Assembly (NCBI RefSeq): GCF_000420385.1
Contig: NZ_ATUV01000001.1
Location: 186,001 to 250,000, forward strand
Origin: Hippea alviniae EP5-r
GTDB lineage: Bacteria > Campylobacterota_A > Desulfurellia > Desulfurellales > Hippeaceae
DNA: 64,000 nt
Direction of reading: 5' to 3'
The position numbers were made by a program, and so were the translations under genes. Shown piece by piece: positions 57,534-64,000 of this stretch (the first letter of the stretch is position 1; each line of letters opens with the position of its first letter). The notes below the pieces were generated by a model. The model made no database searches, was not told where the DNA came from, and was given only the letters and a program-made list of their open reading frames with translations.

Positions 57534-57767
57534 TTATTCGGATATAACTTTAACCTGATGTTTCTCTATGAAATTTTCTATGTCTTCCGGCCTATAAAGG
57601 ATCTTTCCACCTACCTTCAAATACGGTATCCATTTCTTTTCCCAGCGCATATTGGCAAGCCATTTCTGGGAAAGGCCGTAAATTTCTTCAACTTCTTTGG
57701 GAGTCAAATACTTTTTCATTTTCTCCTTTCCTCCTTCCGCAAACTTTTTCTCTCTGTTTTGCCTCAT
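57534..57767 (-). CDS. AlpA/excisionase-like helix-turn-helix protein
   Basis: Small DNA-binding protein of 77 residues. YLTPKEVEEIYGLSQKWLAN followed by PYLKVGGKILYRPEDIENFI is the MerR/AlpA-type winged-helix fold used by excisionases and phage regulators. The first ATG (57767) has AGAAGGAGG 8 bases upstream. A second ATG at 57719 also has a GGAGG and would give the 61-residue domain without the basic leader, so the start is uncertain. Translated just before the primase; probably controls excision or this operon. Confidence 0.8.
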   Translation of the reverse strand: MRQNREKKFAEGGKEKMKKYLTPKEVEEIYGLSQKWLANMRWEKKWIPYLKVGGKILYRPEDIENFIEKHQVKVISE

Positions 57768-57800
57768 GCTTCAGACCTCCTTCTCATTCTTTCATTTTCC

Positions 57801-57909
57801 CTAAAAGTTTAGAGCAAGAAAGATCCTAAAGAAACAGACTCACGCAGAATATTGATTTTTATAAAACCTTATAGGAATGGGAATTTTTTAGCTTCTTGGG
57901 TGAGTCACG
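57801..57909 (-). repeat. control repeat, copy A (upstream of alpA-primase operon)
   Basis: Read on the minus strand it contains GTGACTCAC, then CCTATAAGGTTTT, then GTGAGTCTGTTT and a TTGCTCT...ACTTTTAGG tail. The same elements in the same order and spacing occur at 61979-62088 on the plus strand. The two GTGA-N-TCAC-type sites are 65 bases apart. GTGACTCAC is itself a dyad. It lies within 140 bases of the start of its operon. Confidence 0.75.
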
Positions 57910-58004
57910 CTGTGAAAATTTTTCAAATGCTGATTTTTTATCGATTTTTTTCTACTATAAGACTGTAAAATGAAAGTCCTGATTTTGGAAAAAGGTAGGT
58001 TGGC

Positions 58005-59297
58005 TCAGATATCAGTAACTACAAACCTATAAGCCGGAATAACCTTGATTCTCACACCTTCTTCAACAATCTCTTCTTCATCATCAAAGGTTACAATAAA
58101 CCCTTCTTTAAGATTAAAGTATTTACAACACTCTATAAGCCCTTCAATTTCCCTTTTTCTTGTTGCTTCTGATGAGAACTCATAGCAGACCTGAATGGCC
58201 ATTCTTTCATCAACAACAAAATCACACTCTCTTTTGCCTTTAAAGAATTTTATACTGTTATATTTTGTTTTAAGCTCATGCCAGATTAAGTTTTCAAGCA
58301 ATGCTCCACGGCTGGTCTCACCAAATGAGCGTATGGCATTCAAAAGGCCATTATCCACAAAGTAAACTTTCTTCTCTGAAAGCTCAGATTTTAAAACAGA
58401 GTGATGATGTTTCTTAACGAGTCCTATCAAAAATGAAGTCTCCATATAATACAGATAGTTATACAAAGTATTTTTGCTTACCTTTATGCCTTGAGACTTA
58501 AGCTCATTGTAAATCTTATTTGTAGAAAAGCTGCTTGTTATGTTTTCTGCAACCCTTTTTATGAAGTATTTCAAGACAAAAGGCTCTTTTATGCTATATC
58601 TTTCCACTATATCCCTATATATCATAACATTAAAATACTCCTGCAGAGCAAGAAGTTTTAGCTCTTTTCTCATTAACGGAATCTCTGGAAAACCGCCGTA
58701 TACAAGAAACTCGTTGAATAGCTTGATTAATTTTGCTTTTTTGTTTGTATCGTATATATCCACATTAAAATCAAACTTGAAGTCTTTAAACCTTAAAAAC
58801 TCTTCAAATGTTAAAGGGCTGACTTCGTATGTTAAAGTTCTTCCCCTTAGGGATGTTGCAATCTCATCACCAAGCAGTTTGGAATTTGAGCCGGTTATAA
58901 AGATGTTCTTTGTTATAGTTTCGTATACCCTTCTTACAAATCTCTCCCAACCGTTTACATTTTGAATCTCATCGAAGAAAAGATATATATCCTTTAAATC
59001 TATATCAGGATATAGCTCTGAGTATGCCTGAAGCAATAGATTTAAATCTTCCTTTGTTAAATCCATTCTCTCATCTTCAAAATTGATGTAAACACATCTT
59101 CTTTTGTCTATTCCATCACTTATCAGCTCACTTATTGTTCTAAAAAGCAGGTAAGTCTTTCCAGCTCTCCTTGAGCCTATAACAGATACAATCTTATTAG
59201 AATCCACAGGTAGTTTTATGTTTCTCTCAATAACTGATGGCAAATTCCAGGAGTGAAACTCTACTATGATTGATTTTAAAACTTCTTTCTTTTTCAT
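58005..59297 (-). CDS. AAA ATPase with DUF4143 C-terminal domain
   Basis: 430 residues. The AAA_14 domain (30-170) has Walker A VIGSRRAGKTYLLF, Walker B IYLFFDEIQNVNGWERF and sensor FITGSNSKLL. Residues ~200-430 form the DUF4143 region with winged-helix part and ENLIWHELK...GKRECDFVV...AIQVCYE, a pattern like a PD-(D/E)XK nuclease fold. Such proteins are common cargo in archaea and thermophiles; function is not established. It is the first gene of the bracketed module, read toward the left repeat. Confidence 0.88.
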   Translation of the reverse strand: MKKKEVLKSIIVEFHSWNLPSVIERNIKLPVDSNKIVSVIGSRRAGKTYLLFRTISELISDGIDKRRCVYINFEDERMDLTKEDLNLLLQAYSELYPDIDLKDIYLFFDEIQNVNGWERFVRRVYETITKNIFITGSNSKLLGDEIATSLRGRTLTYEVSPLTFEEFLRFKDFKFDFNVDIYDTNKKAKLIKLFNEFLVYGGFPEIPLMRKELKLLALQEYFNVMIYRDIVERYSIKEPFVLKYFIKRVAENITSSFSTNKIYNELKSQGIKVSKNTLYNYLYYMETSFLIGLVKKHHHSVLKSELSEKKVYFVDNGLLNAIRSFGETSRGALLENLIWHELKTKYNSIKFFKGKRECDFVVDERMAIQVCYEFSSEATRKREIEGLIECCKYFNLKEGFIVTFDDEEEIVEEGVRIKVIPAYRFVVTDI

Positions 59298-59382
59298 AGG
59301 GAAATATTATTAAATATTGTTATCTTTTGCAAGGAAAAAACAAGGGTCATCGTGTTAATTTCTACTTTCGGAAATGTATATT

Positions 59383-59411
59383 TTGACATTCTACTAAAAA
59401 CATATTATAAA
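59383..59411 (+). promoter_or_regulatory. promoter of the AbiE-like operon
   Basis: TTGACA, 17 bases, TATAAA, 42 bases before the ATG at 59454. AbiEi-type antitoxins repress their own promoter through inverted repeats; none is obvious by eye. Confidence 0.75.
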
Positions 59412-59453
59412 TTATATTGTTAATGATGTTTGTTTAGTAATTAGGATGAAAAA

Positions 59454-60041
59454 ATGAATACAGAAAAACTCGAAGTTCTATTCGATAAGCTGTTTTTTAC
59501 AACCATAGATGTTGCCAACTTGTTTAACTATACGATTGAGTCAGCAAGAGTGTTCTGCAGTAGATACGTAAAGAATGGATTGTTTATTAGACTCAGAAAA
59601 GATATGTATATTACAAGTTTTAAATGGAAGAGCTTGACTATTGAAGATTTCTTTAAAATCTCATCATTCTTAAGAGTTCCATCATATATTTCCCTGATGA
59701 CAGCCTTGAGTTATTACGGAGTTACAACGCAGATGTATAACAACTATTTTGAAAGCATAACAACAAAGAGCAGCAGATACTACGAAGTAAAAGGTGCGGT
59801 TTTCAAGTATTACAAAGTTAATGATAGATTCTTCAATAGCTACATTAGAAAAGACGGATATTTTATTGCTACTAAAGAGAAGGCTTTTGTTGATAGCGTA
59901 TATCTGTTCTCTTTTGGAAAGTATAAATTTGACAACAGTGCTATTGATTATTCAAAACTAAACAAAGATAAGGTGTTTTCTATCGCTGAAAACTTTCCTA
60001 AAAAAACTATAAAGTCACTGGAGAAATTATGGAACATTTAG
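59454..60041 (+). CDS. AbiEi-type antitoxin/transcriptional regulator
   Basis: 195 residues. The N-terminal winged helix (FFTTIDVANLFNYTIESARVF, then YVKNGLFIRLRKDMYI) and PSYISLMTALSYYGV are the layout of type IV antitoxins of the AbiEi family. ATKEKAFVDSVYL matches the conserved segment of the C-terminal domain. It overlaps the following nucleotidyltransferase gene by 13 bp. Role: repress the operon and counter the toxin. Confidence 0.85.
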   Translation: MNTEKLEVLFDKLFFTTIDVANLFNYTIESARVFCSRYVKNGLFIRLRKDMYITSFKWKSLTIEDFFKISSFLRVPSYISLMTALSYYGVTTQMYNNYFESITTKSSRYYEVKGAVFKYYKVNDRFFNSYIRKDGYFIATKEKAFVDSVYLFSFGKYKFDNSAIDYSKLNKDKVFSIAENFPKKTIKSLEKLWNI

Positions 60042-60694
60042 AGAAACACGAGCAGTTCGAACTTGAAGTATTGCAAAAGATGCATAATGCGAAATTGCTT
60101 AATAAGTTAATATTTGTTGGTGGAACAATGCTCAGGCTATGTCATGGATTGGATAGGTATTCAATGGATCTTGATTTCTGGACTGTAGATAAGATTGATG
60201 AGACTAAACTGTTTTCTGACTTAAAAAATCTATTCGAAGAAAATTATAAAATTTTGGACTCTCAAAATAAGCATTACACAATAGTTTTTGAGATTAAATC
60301 TGACTCATACCTTCAGAAACTAAAGATTGAGATAAGAAAAGAGCCGAAAAAGATTAAGTTTGAAAAGAGTATAGCATACAGCCCGAGCTCTAATATACAG
60401 GTTATGCTAAACTCAATAACACTTGATGAGATAATGAAAGCAAAGATAGAAGCATTCTTAAATAGGAGAGAAATAAGAGATGTGTATGACATTGAATTTT
60501 TGTTTAAGAAGGGCATAAAACTCAACATTGATAAAAACACGGCCGAGAAGATTGTTAAAGGGATAAACAATCTAACAAAGAATGACTATAAAATAAAACT
60601 TGGTTCTATTTTGGAGCCAGAGAAACGCAAATATTACAACGATGCGAATTTTAGGATATTGAAGTCGTATCTGCAAGGTATAGTCAATCAATGA
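60029..60694 (+). CDS. AbiEii-type nucleotidyltransferase toxin
   Basis: 221 residues. Nucleotidyltransferase core LIFVGGTMLRLCHGLDRYSMDLDFW contains the GG-[ST]-x9-DxD pattern (residues ~29-50, partly quoted), followed by TLDEIMKAKIEAFLNRREIRDVYDI, the Lys and RxxRDxYD element of AbiEii. Family members transfer nucleotides to tRNA or other targets and cause growth arrest, often giving phage resistance. Catalytic residues appear intact. Confidence 0.87.
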   Translation: MEHLEKHEQFELEVLQKMHNAKLLNKLIFVGGTMLRLCHGLDRYSMDLDFWTVDKIDETKLFSDLKNLFEENYKILDSQNKHYTIVFEIKSDSYLQKLKIEIRKEPKKIKFEKSIAYSPSSNIQVMLNSITLDEIMKAKIEAFLNRREIRDVYDIEFLFKKGIKLNIDKNTAEKIVKGINNLTKNDYKIKLGSILEPEKRKYYNDANFRILKSYLQGIVNQ

Positions 60695-61269
60695 TAAAAT
60701 TTACCCAAGTAATCCTCAATCTGTTCATATTAAAACTTAAGGTCAAAAAGGAAACAAAACATACAAGATGTAAATAACCTACTTGATTATGTGGGTTTGA
60801 AGATTTGTATTAGAATGCAAATTCTTACATCTTTTTATTGCACTGCAATACAATTAATATGGTATAGAAGATTAGCCTTAACAGAATTCTCAAATTTGAA
60901 CATGCACTGATCTCCCTATGTTAAGGCAAAAATTATCATTCTCTTGGTATTACGCTTTTCTTTAACTATCTATTTGCCAAAAGGTTCTTCTTTTCTGATA
61001 TTAACTGTTAGTTATTAAAGGCTCAGGAATGGAAGAAAAAGCCTCTTATCTTGGAAGAGAAAAATCCAATTCAGGGTGAAACAGGATGCTTTATAATGAT
61101 CAGGTTTATTTTCAAGAAGCTTTTTAACATTACTCAGTTAATTGTACTCTATCCATGGATATTTTGACAGATAAAAAATTATCCAATTATTTTTACCTTC
61201 GGCATGAATTTGGAGTTTTAACCTCTAGATACAAAACACCAATTATTGAGATGGATTACTCATAAAAAG
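60695..61269. other. 575-base gene-free region inside the element module
   Basis: No open frame longer than about 36 codons. It contains an inverted repeat GCCTTAACA (60875-60883) / TGTTAAGGC (60919-60927) with a 35-base gap. Frames are interrupted by many stops in both directions; it may be a decayed gene or hold a small RNA. I see no transposase remnant. Confidence 0.55.
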
Positions 61270-61680
61270 TTAAATCAATATGAATCTATTAAAACCTTTA
61301 TTTTTCAGACCATTTATTAGCTTTTTATCTCCTGTCCACAGATAGGCATTTAATTCCAGTGATAGAGCTACAAAAGGAGTGTCTTTCTCATCTATATCTT
61401 TACACAGATCAAAAGCCTTTACCTTTGAGCTATAAGAAATCAAGTCCTCATTGTAAAACTCTATTATTTTTGAGACATCATAAAGAACTGACAAAACTTC
61501 ATTCTCTTTTAAATGCGAATATTTAACAATCTTTTCTTTATATTTAAACAGTTCAACAAACATAAAACGGCAGGTGAAAAATTTAATGCCACTAGAAAGA
61601 AATAGAAAATCCCTTTCTTTATTTTTATCCTTCAATAAGATTGAAAAAATTATATTTGTATCAACAACAACCTTTTTCAT
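61270..61680 (-). CDS. PIN-domain ribonuclease toxin
   Basis: 136 residues. PIN fold with VVDTNIIFSIL (first Asp), a Glu in FMFVELFKYKE, and the C-terminal acidic cluster DIDEKDTPFVALSLELNAYLWTGDKKL (partly quoted). Pairs with the small upstream antitoxin gene (4-bp overlap). Type II toxins of this kind cleave tRNA or rRNA. Confidence 0.86.
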   Translation of the reverse strand: MKKVVVDTNIIFSILLKDKNKERDFLFLSSGIKFFTCRFMFVELFKYKEKIVKYSHLKENEVLSVLYDVSKIIEFYNEDLISYSSKVKAFDLCKDIDEKDTPFVALSLELNAYLWTGDKKLINGLKNKGFNRFILI

Positions 61681-61892
61681 TGCTTAGCTACAAAATTCTC
61701 CCTGTTCTCTTCCCACCACTTCCTTTTCAGTTCTTCGGCCATTTCAAAAGCCTTTTCTTCTGTAAGCTTACTTTTAGCTACAGTCTTTTCAATCTCAAGA
61801 GCTTTAATGATATTAGAGAAGTAATCTATGGATAGAAGCTCTTTTGGAAAAGATATGACAACATTCTCATCTTCAATCTTTATATCTATCAT
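61677..61892 (-). CDS. antitoxin partner of the PIN toxin
   Basis: 71 residues, charged, with an N-terminal strand part (IKIEDENVVISFPKELL) and a helical Lys/Glu-rich C-terminus (KAFEMAEELKRKWWEENREN). Size, charge and the 4-bp overlap with the PIN gene fit a type II antitoxin; no named DNA-binding motif is certain. Ribosome binding site TGGAGG. Confidence 0.75.
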   Translation of the reverse strand: MIDIKIEDENVVISFPKELLSIDYFSNIIKALEIEKTVAKSKLTEEKAFEMAEELKRKWWEENRENFVAKQ

Positions 61893-61919
61893 CTTAAACC
61901 TCCATTTTACCCTTTCCTA

Positions 61920-61947
61920 AGTATAAAATAACCCATAAAAAAATCAA
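61920..61947 (-). promoter_or_regulatory. promoter of the PIN toxin-antitoxin pair
   Basis: Minus strand TTGATT, 16 bases, TATACT, 28 bases before the antitoxin ATG. It lies about 30 bases from control repeat copy B on the opposite strand. Confidence 0.6.
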
Positions 61948-61978
61948 TTTTTTTAGAATAATTTATTATTTTTCCTAA

Positions 61979-62088
61979 GGTGACTCACCCTTTTGATCAA
62001 CAAATCCCTATTACTATAAGGTTTTTTAAAACTCTCGTTTTTTACGTGAGTCTGTTTATTCACTCTTTTGCTTGCATTAGACTTTAGG
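61979..62088 (+). repeat. control repeat, copy B (upstream of the coupling-protein operon)
   Basis: GTGACTCAC (61980-61988), ACTATAAGGTTTT (62013-62025), GTGAGTCTGTTT (62046-62057) and an ACTTTAGG end (62081-62088). Same order as copy A, with 66 instead of 65 bases between the GTGA sites. Orientation is opposite to copy A on the chromosome but identical relative to the downstream operon. Confidence 0.75.
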
Positions 62089-62173
62089 CGTGAAGCTTGA
62101 TCAAGGTTGGAGTTTTTCCTGGTCAGGAAAATGGATTGATGTTTAATGTAAAGCTCTTTGAAGGAGGTTTTTT

Positions 62174-62257
62174 ATGGCTTACCTAACCCGGGATGGAAAG
62201 ATGGATGAAACATTTTTAAAGAATCTTGGAAAGGAGAGCATCTATGTCAAAGATTGA
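62174..62257 (+). CDS. possible 27-residue leader ORF
   Basis: ATG with AAGGAGG spaced 6 bases opens a 27-codon frame (MAYLTRDGKMDETFLKNLGK and seven more residues). It ends 14 bases inside the next gene, so it could couple translation. No homology recognised; retained because the ribosome binding site is the strongest of this operon. Confidence 0.4.
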   Translation: MAYLTRDGKMDETFLKNLGKESIYVKD

Positions 62258-62516
62258 TATGCATATTAGTCTGGATAGCTCTTATTTCTCCCTTATGGAG
62301 AAAATGAGAGCAAAAAAGACAAGGAGTGCGTTTATTGAAGAACTTCTGGATCACAAAAAAGAGATAAACAGCATTTTAGATCATTTGTCAGCAGTAAAAA
62401 ACAACCAGAAGCGCATATTTGCATTGCTGCTTCTGATATCGGAAAAGTGTGAAGTATCGGATGAAAAAATCAAAGCAGTTATGCTCGAAAATAAAGATAA
62501 CAAGGAGGAGTTATGA
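62244..62516 (+). CDS. small element protein, possible mobilisation accessory factor
   Basis: 90 residues from the ATG at 62244 (AAAGGAG upstream); a TTG at 62226 is the alternative. IDMHISLDSSYFSLMEKMRAKKTRSAFIEEL looks like a ribbon-helix-helix motif with a strand then two helices (partly quoted), followed by a coiled-coil-like helix. Its place directly before the coupling ATPase (4-bp overlap) suggests a relaxosome or transfer regulator (inference). Confidence 0.65.
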   Translation: MSKIDMHISLDSSYFSLMEKMRAKKTRSAFIEELLDHKKEINSILDHLSAVKNNQKRIFALLLLISEKCEVSDEKIKAVMLENKDNKEEL

Positions 62517-64000
62517 GCAGATCCGTTTTAGGTATAGGTGAAGGATTTGATCTGTTTGTCAACAGGATTAGATACATTGCATACTTTCTTATATACAATA
62601 TAGGCCTAACTATCATTGCCTTTTTAGTATCCTTTTTCTATTTTGCGCAGAAGGATTCCAACATAATATTTATTCTCAAATACAGCATAAAATACGGCTT
62701 TTACAATCTAAAACTATGGTTCTTTGAAGGACTTGTTAAAAATCAAAAGCTACCTTTTGATTACGGCTTTGCTCAAAATATATACAGAAAATACTTCTCC
62801 CTTATACTCCACACCCATGCCTTTTATTATGCTATTGGTATTTCTGTACTCATTTTCCTTATCACCTTCTTTTTAGTCTACAGATATACAAAGAAGTTAT
62901 CAGATAAGCGCATAGTAAGAGGCACAAAGATTAAAAATCTGGGCAAAGTTAAAGAGCTCTCCAAGTTCATAAGACCGAAAGATGAAGTAAAGCACACTAT
63001 TGTGATAGGAACGACAGGCTCAGGCAAGACACAGTCCTTACTGAATCTAATGAAAGAAAAAATCACTGAAGGCAAAAATGTCATTTTTGATGCAAAAGGA
63101 GATTTCTTATCCAGGTTTTTTAGAAAGGGAGTAGACATTATTCTAAATCCCCTGGACATAAGGAGCCATAGATGGAACTTTTTGGAAGAAATTGAAGATA
63201 TAGCAGATCTTGAAACTCTCTCCCAATCTCTTATCCAGAAACCAAAGGGAAGCATAAACCATACATCGGATTATTTTATCAAGAATGCGCAACAGATACT
63301 GTTTATGCTCCTTCAACAGCTACTGGAAAAAGGCGTATTAGACAACAGCAAAGTTAGAGAAGCCATACTAAATGAGATATTCTACAAAACAGATTCATCT
63401 TTGCTTTCTGGTTTTAAAAAGGATCTGAATCTTGGCAGCAATGTATCGCTTGCAGATACATTATCCACACTCAGGGTACATCTCTCCTTTGCAAGGGCTA
63501 TAGGTTATGAGCCCGATGTTAATCCAAAGTTTCATATAAAAGAGTGGATAAGCTCTCATGAGAACAGAAATGTGTACATAACCTACGATTTTAGCAAATC
63601 GCCTATAACAGAAGGCTTCTACTCCGCATTCTTAAATATGCTTCTGCTTCGTTTATCATCTATGCCGGATATAAACAGCGCAAACGGCTCAAAGATAAGA
63701 ATCTGGATAGATGAACTTGCAAATCTTCCAACAATACCAAATCTTGGAGAAGCTCTATCTTATGTAAGGAGTAAAGGAGTAGCGTTTTATTTGTCCACCC
63801 AAAGCCTTGAAGGTCTTAAAAGAAGATATAAGACTTTTGAAATTGCAGATATACTTAACAACTGCAACACAATAATCTCCTTTGCTGCCAACGATTCATT
63901 CACGGCAGAAACCATTTCAAAACTGATAGGCCAAACCCAGATAGAGCTGCCCAGTAAGAATAATTTCTCAAGCCCTAAAATCTCTAAAATTGATGGTATA
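62513..64000 (+). CDS. type IV coupling protein (VirD4/TraD-like), 3' truncated by window edge
   Basis: First 496 residues of an open frame that leaves the window. Two membrane helices at ~22-45 and ~100-122, then an FtsK/VirD4-type ATPase with Walker A VIGTTGSGKTQSLLN (~164-178), NVIFDAKGDFLSRF, Walker B IRIWIDELANLPTIPNL (~397) and FYLSTQSLEGLK, the TraG/TraD Gln motif. It would link the relaxosome to a conjugation channel. ATG starts in the ATGA overlap with the preceding gene. Confidence 0.9.
   Translation, partial: MSRSVLGIGEGFDLFVNRIRYIAYFLIYNIGLTIIAFLVSFFYFAQKDSNIIFILKYSIKYGFYNLKLWFFEGLVKNQKLPFDYGFAQNIYRKYFSLILHTHAFYYAIGISVLIFLITFFLVYRYTKKLSDKRIVRGTKIKNLGKVKELSKFIRPKDEVKHTIVIGTTGSGKTQSLLNLMKEKITEGKNVIFDAKGDFLSRFFRKGVDIILNPLDIRSHRWNFLEEIEDIADLETLSQSLIQKPKGSINHTSDYFIKNAQQILFMLLQQLLEKGVLDNSKVREAILNEIFYKTDSSLLSGFKKDLNLGSNVSLADTLSTLRVHLSFARAIGYEPDVNPKFHIKEWISSHENRNVYITYDFSKSPITEGFYSAFLNMLLLRLSSMPDINSANGSKIRIWIDELANLPTIPNLGEALSYVRSKGVAFYLSTQSLEGLKRRYKTFEIADILNNCNTIISFAANDSFTAETISKLIGQTQIELPSKNNFSSPKISKIDGI

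Larger units (their letters stand above)
54727..64000 (+). mobile_element. tRNA-Phe-associated integrated (probably conjugative) element, left part
   Basis: From the tRNA 3' end to the right edge gene content changes from core metabolism to a primase-helicase, an AlpA-like regulator, two toxin-antitoxin pairs, a DUF4143 ATPase and a VirD4/TraD coupling ATPase. This is what integrative conjugative elements at tRNA 3' ends carry. Tandem repeats near the tRNA suit integrase arm sites. No integrase, relaxase or second att site is in view; these would lie past 64000. The exact left boundary may include or exclude the tRNA terminator. Confidence 0.75.

Noticed and set aside
57534-57767. AlpA-like protein as the integrase or relaxase of the element
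   Set aside because: Too small and only a winged-helix domain; no catalytic Tyr/Arg or His-triad motif.
61155-61265. 36-codon frame starting MDILTDKKLSNYF just before the PIN gene end
   Set aside because: Looks somewhat protein-like but short, without ribosome binding site or promoter; could be a remnant, not enough to call.

Overview
The window is AT-rich, gene-dense bacterial chromosome with tightly packed, often overlapping genes. The gene set suggests an anaerobic, flagellated, probably thermophilic bacterium of the Desulfurella/Hippea type (Campylobacterota/Desulfobacterota border). Pointers are an archaeal-type pyruvoyl arginine decarboxylase, a DacZ-like diadenylate cyclase, a Moco/tungsten-cofactor riboswitch, the nusA and obg operons in deep-branching proteobacterial order, and many c-di-GMP proteins. 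The taxon is an inference; no rRNA gene is present to test it.

Bases 1-54650 look like core chromosome. In order: a truncated sensor with an EAL domain; polA-hemE-hemH on the minus strand; a DMT exporter; a Moco-type riboswitch in front of a molybdate/tungstate-binding protein; a HAD hydrolase; a polyamine operon (speH-pdaD-speB); an ABC transporter with a duplicated permease; a long plus-strand run ilvB-ilvN-ilvC-psd-pssA-leuA, a 50-residue Cys-rich protein, a diadenylate cyclase and folD; the translation operon rimP-nusA-infB-ylxP-rbfA-nrnA-truB; a PadR regulator and an HD-GYP phosphodiesterase; the minus-strand operon flgF-flgG-flgA-ubiX-ubiB behind a possible sigma-54 promoter; a membrane diguanylate cyclase; an MFS carrier; rarA-thiL-corC-rpe-GT2-trkH-trkA-radical SAM-sirtuin; and on the minus strand rplU-rpmA-obg-proB-maoC-proA-nadD-rsfS followed by a metallo-beta-lactamase/GGDEF fusion. 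An ArsB-like permease precedes tRNA-Phe.

From tRNA-Phe (54651-54726) to the right edge the window holds the left part of an integrated, probably conjugative element. It carries tandem 10-bp repeats next to the tRNA, iteron-like GTGACG repeats, a primase-helicase with an AlpA-like regulator on the minus strand, and on the plus strand a small accessory gene and a VirD4/TraD-type coupling ATPase that runs off the window. Between these two outward operons lies a 4-kb module with a DUF4143 ATPase, an AbiE-type toxin-antitoxin pair, a decayed-looking gap and a PIN toxin-antitoxin pair. Two inverted copies of a ~110-bp control sequence bracket that module, and each copy sits just upstream of one outward operon. 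They appear to be a duplicated operator that would couple replication and transfer functions. No integrase, relaxase or transposase is visible here; they may lie beyond base 64000.

Across the core region at least four proteins make or break c-di-GMP, and one other protein probably makes c-di-AMP, so second-messenger signalling is prominent. Several promoters match the TTGACA-17-TATAAT pattern. Two of them (polA and the diguanylate cyclase at 35223) place the predicted transcription start within 1-2 bases of the ATG.
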